Virus record (IMG/VR): IMGVR_UViG_3300045286_000087
Location: 1 to 38,295 of that record
DNA length: 38,295 nt
Direction: 5' to 3' (one strand)
DNA from: a virus
The notes under the pieces were generated by a model. The model did not search any database. It was not told the DNA's origin and was given only the letters and a program-made list of their open reading frames with translations. The position numbers were made by a program, and so were the translations under genes. Shown piece after piece: positions 38,245 through 38,295 of the stretch. The first letter of the stretch is position 1. Every line of letters starts with the position of its first letter.

Positions 38245-38295
38245 ATCCGGAAAAGGAGGAGCGATGGTTACGGTTTTGGTGCTGATTGCGTCCCA
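38169..38295. repeat. Terminal direct repeat, right copy (assembly overlap)
   Basis: Identical to 1-127. It closes the contig to a 38,168-bp circle. See the left copy. Confidence 0.93.
38264..38295 (+). CDS. Start of the 43-aa membrane protein (duplicate copy)
   Basis: ATG at 38264 equals ATG 96. Only the first ten codons are present here before the window ends. Count once on the closed circle. Confidence 0.9.
   Translation, partial: MVTVLVLIAS

Noticed and set aside
1-38295. CRISPR array or insertion sequence
   Set aside because: No regularly spaced repeats and no transposase or terminal inverted repeats were seen.
38169-38295. Biological terminal repeat of the packaged DNA
   Set aside because: The repeat is exactly 127 bases and cuts through two genes, which fits an assembler overlap better than a phage end. 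Not fully excluded.

Overview
The window is a complete, GC-rich, tailed-phage genome from an assembly. The first 127 bases (1-127) recur exactly as the last 127 (38169-38295), so the contig closes into a circle of 38,168 bp. The morphogenesis genes are those of a short-tailed, P22-like podovirus: large terminase with a degenerate P-loop, portal, charged scaffold, single-domain major capsid protein, gp4-like and gp10-like tail adaptors, three consecutive ejection-type proteins and a beta-helix tailspike. No tape measure, tail tube or sheath is present. Circular permutation fits headful packaging. High GC, GTGA/ATGA-coupled genes, a YbcO homologue and a heptose pathway point to a high-GC Gram-negative host, probably a proteobacterium. 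The host itself cannot be read from the sequence.

Layout on the circle. (1) 37406-2128, plus strand: lysis-type block (DUF5675-like protein, two small membrane proteins, GTA-type 3-TM holin), then a beta-rich structural protein and a small zinc-binding-like protein. (2) 5562-2125, minus strand: thirteen small genes, nearly all overlapping by a few bases, including a C5-methyltransferase-like protein, a YbcO/DUF1364 nuclease, a GNAT-like phage protein and two Cys-rich proteins. (3) 5563-5690: a divergent control region with three 19-bp operator-like sites of common consensus and a CRP-type palindrome inside the leftward promoter. (4) 5691-8401, plus strand: YdaS/Cro-like regulator and small early genes, separated by two terminator hairpins. 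(5) 8391-11706: a heptose cassette, gmhA - coiled-coil gene - hldA - small gene - hldC - gmhB, all overlapping. (6) 11707-11753: a gap holding a perfect parS-like palindrome. (7) 11754-37404: packaging, head, tail, ejection and tailspike genes, interrupted by five modification-type enzymes: a TylF-like methyltransferase, a methyltransferase/GT9-glycosyltransferase fusion, an Asp/Asn beta-hydroxylase, a GNAT acetyltransferase and a PurD-like ATP-grasp ligase.

The main biological idea is a phage-borne heptosylation system. GmhA, HldA, GmhB and HldC would convert sedoheptulose-7-phosphate to ADP-D-glycero-beta-D-manno-heptose. The epimerase HldD is absent, and a GT9-type transferase with a C-terminal four-cysteine region lies among the virion genes. 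This resembles the chemistry of bacterial protein O-heptosylation (TibC/AAH type) more than LPS core synthesis, and the enzymes sit next to structural genes that could be acceptors. Modification of host LPS remains the main alternative.

No DNA polymerase, helicase, primase, RNA polymerase, integrase, ParA/ParB, tRNA, CRISPR array or insertion sequence was recognised. Replication must rely on the host. If the phage persists in cells, it is not through a recognisable integrase.
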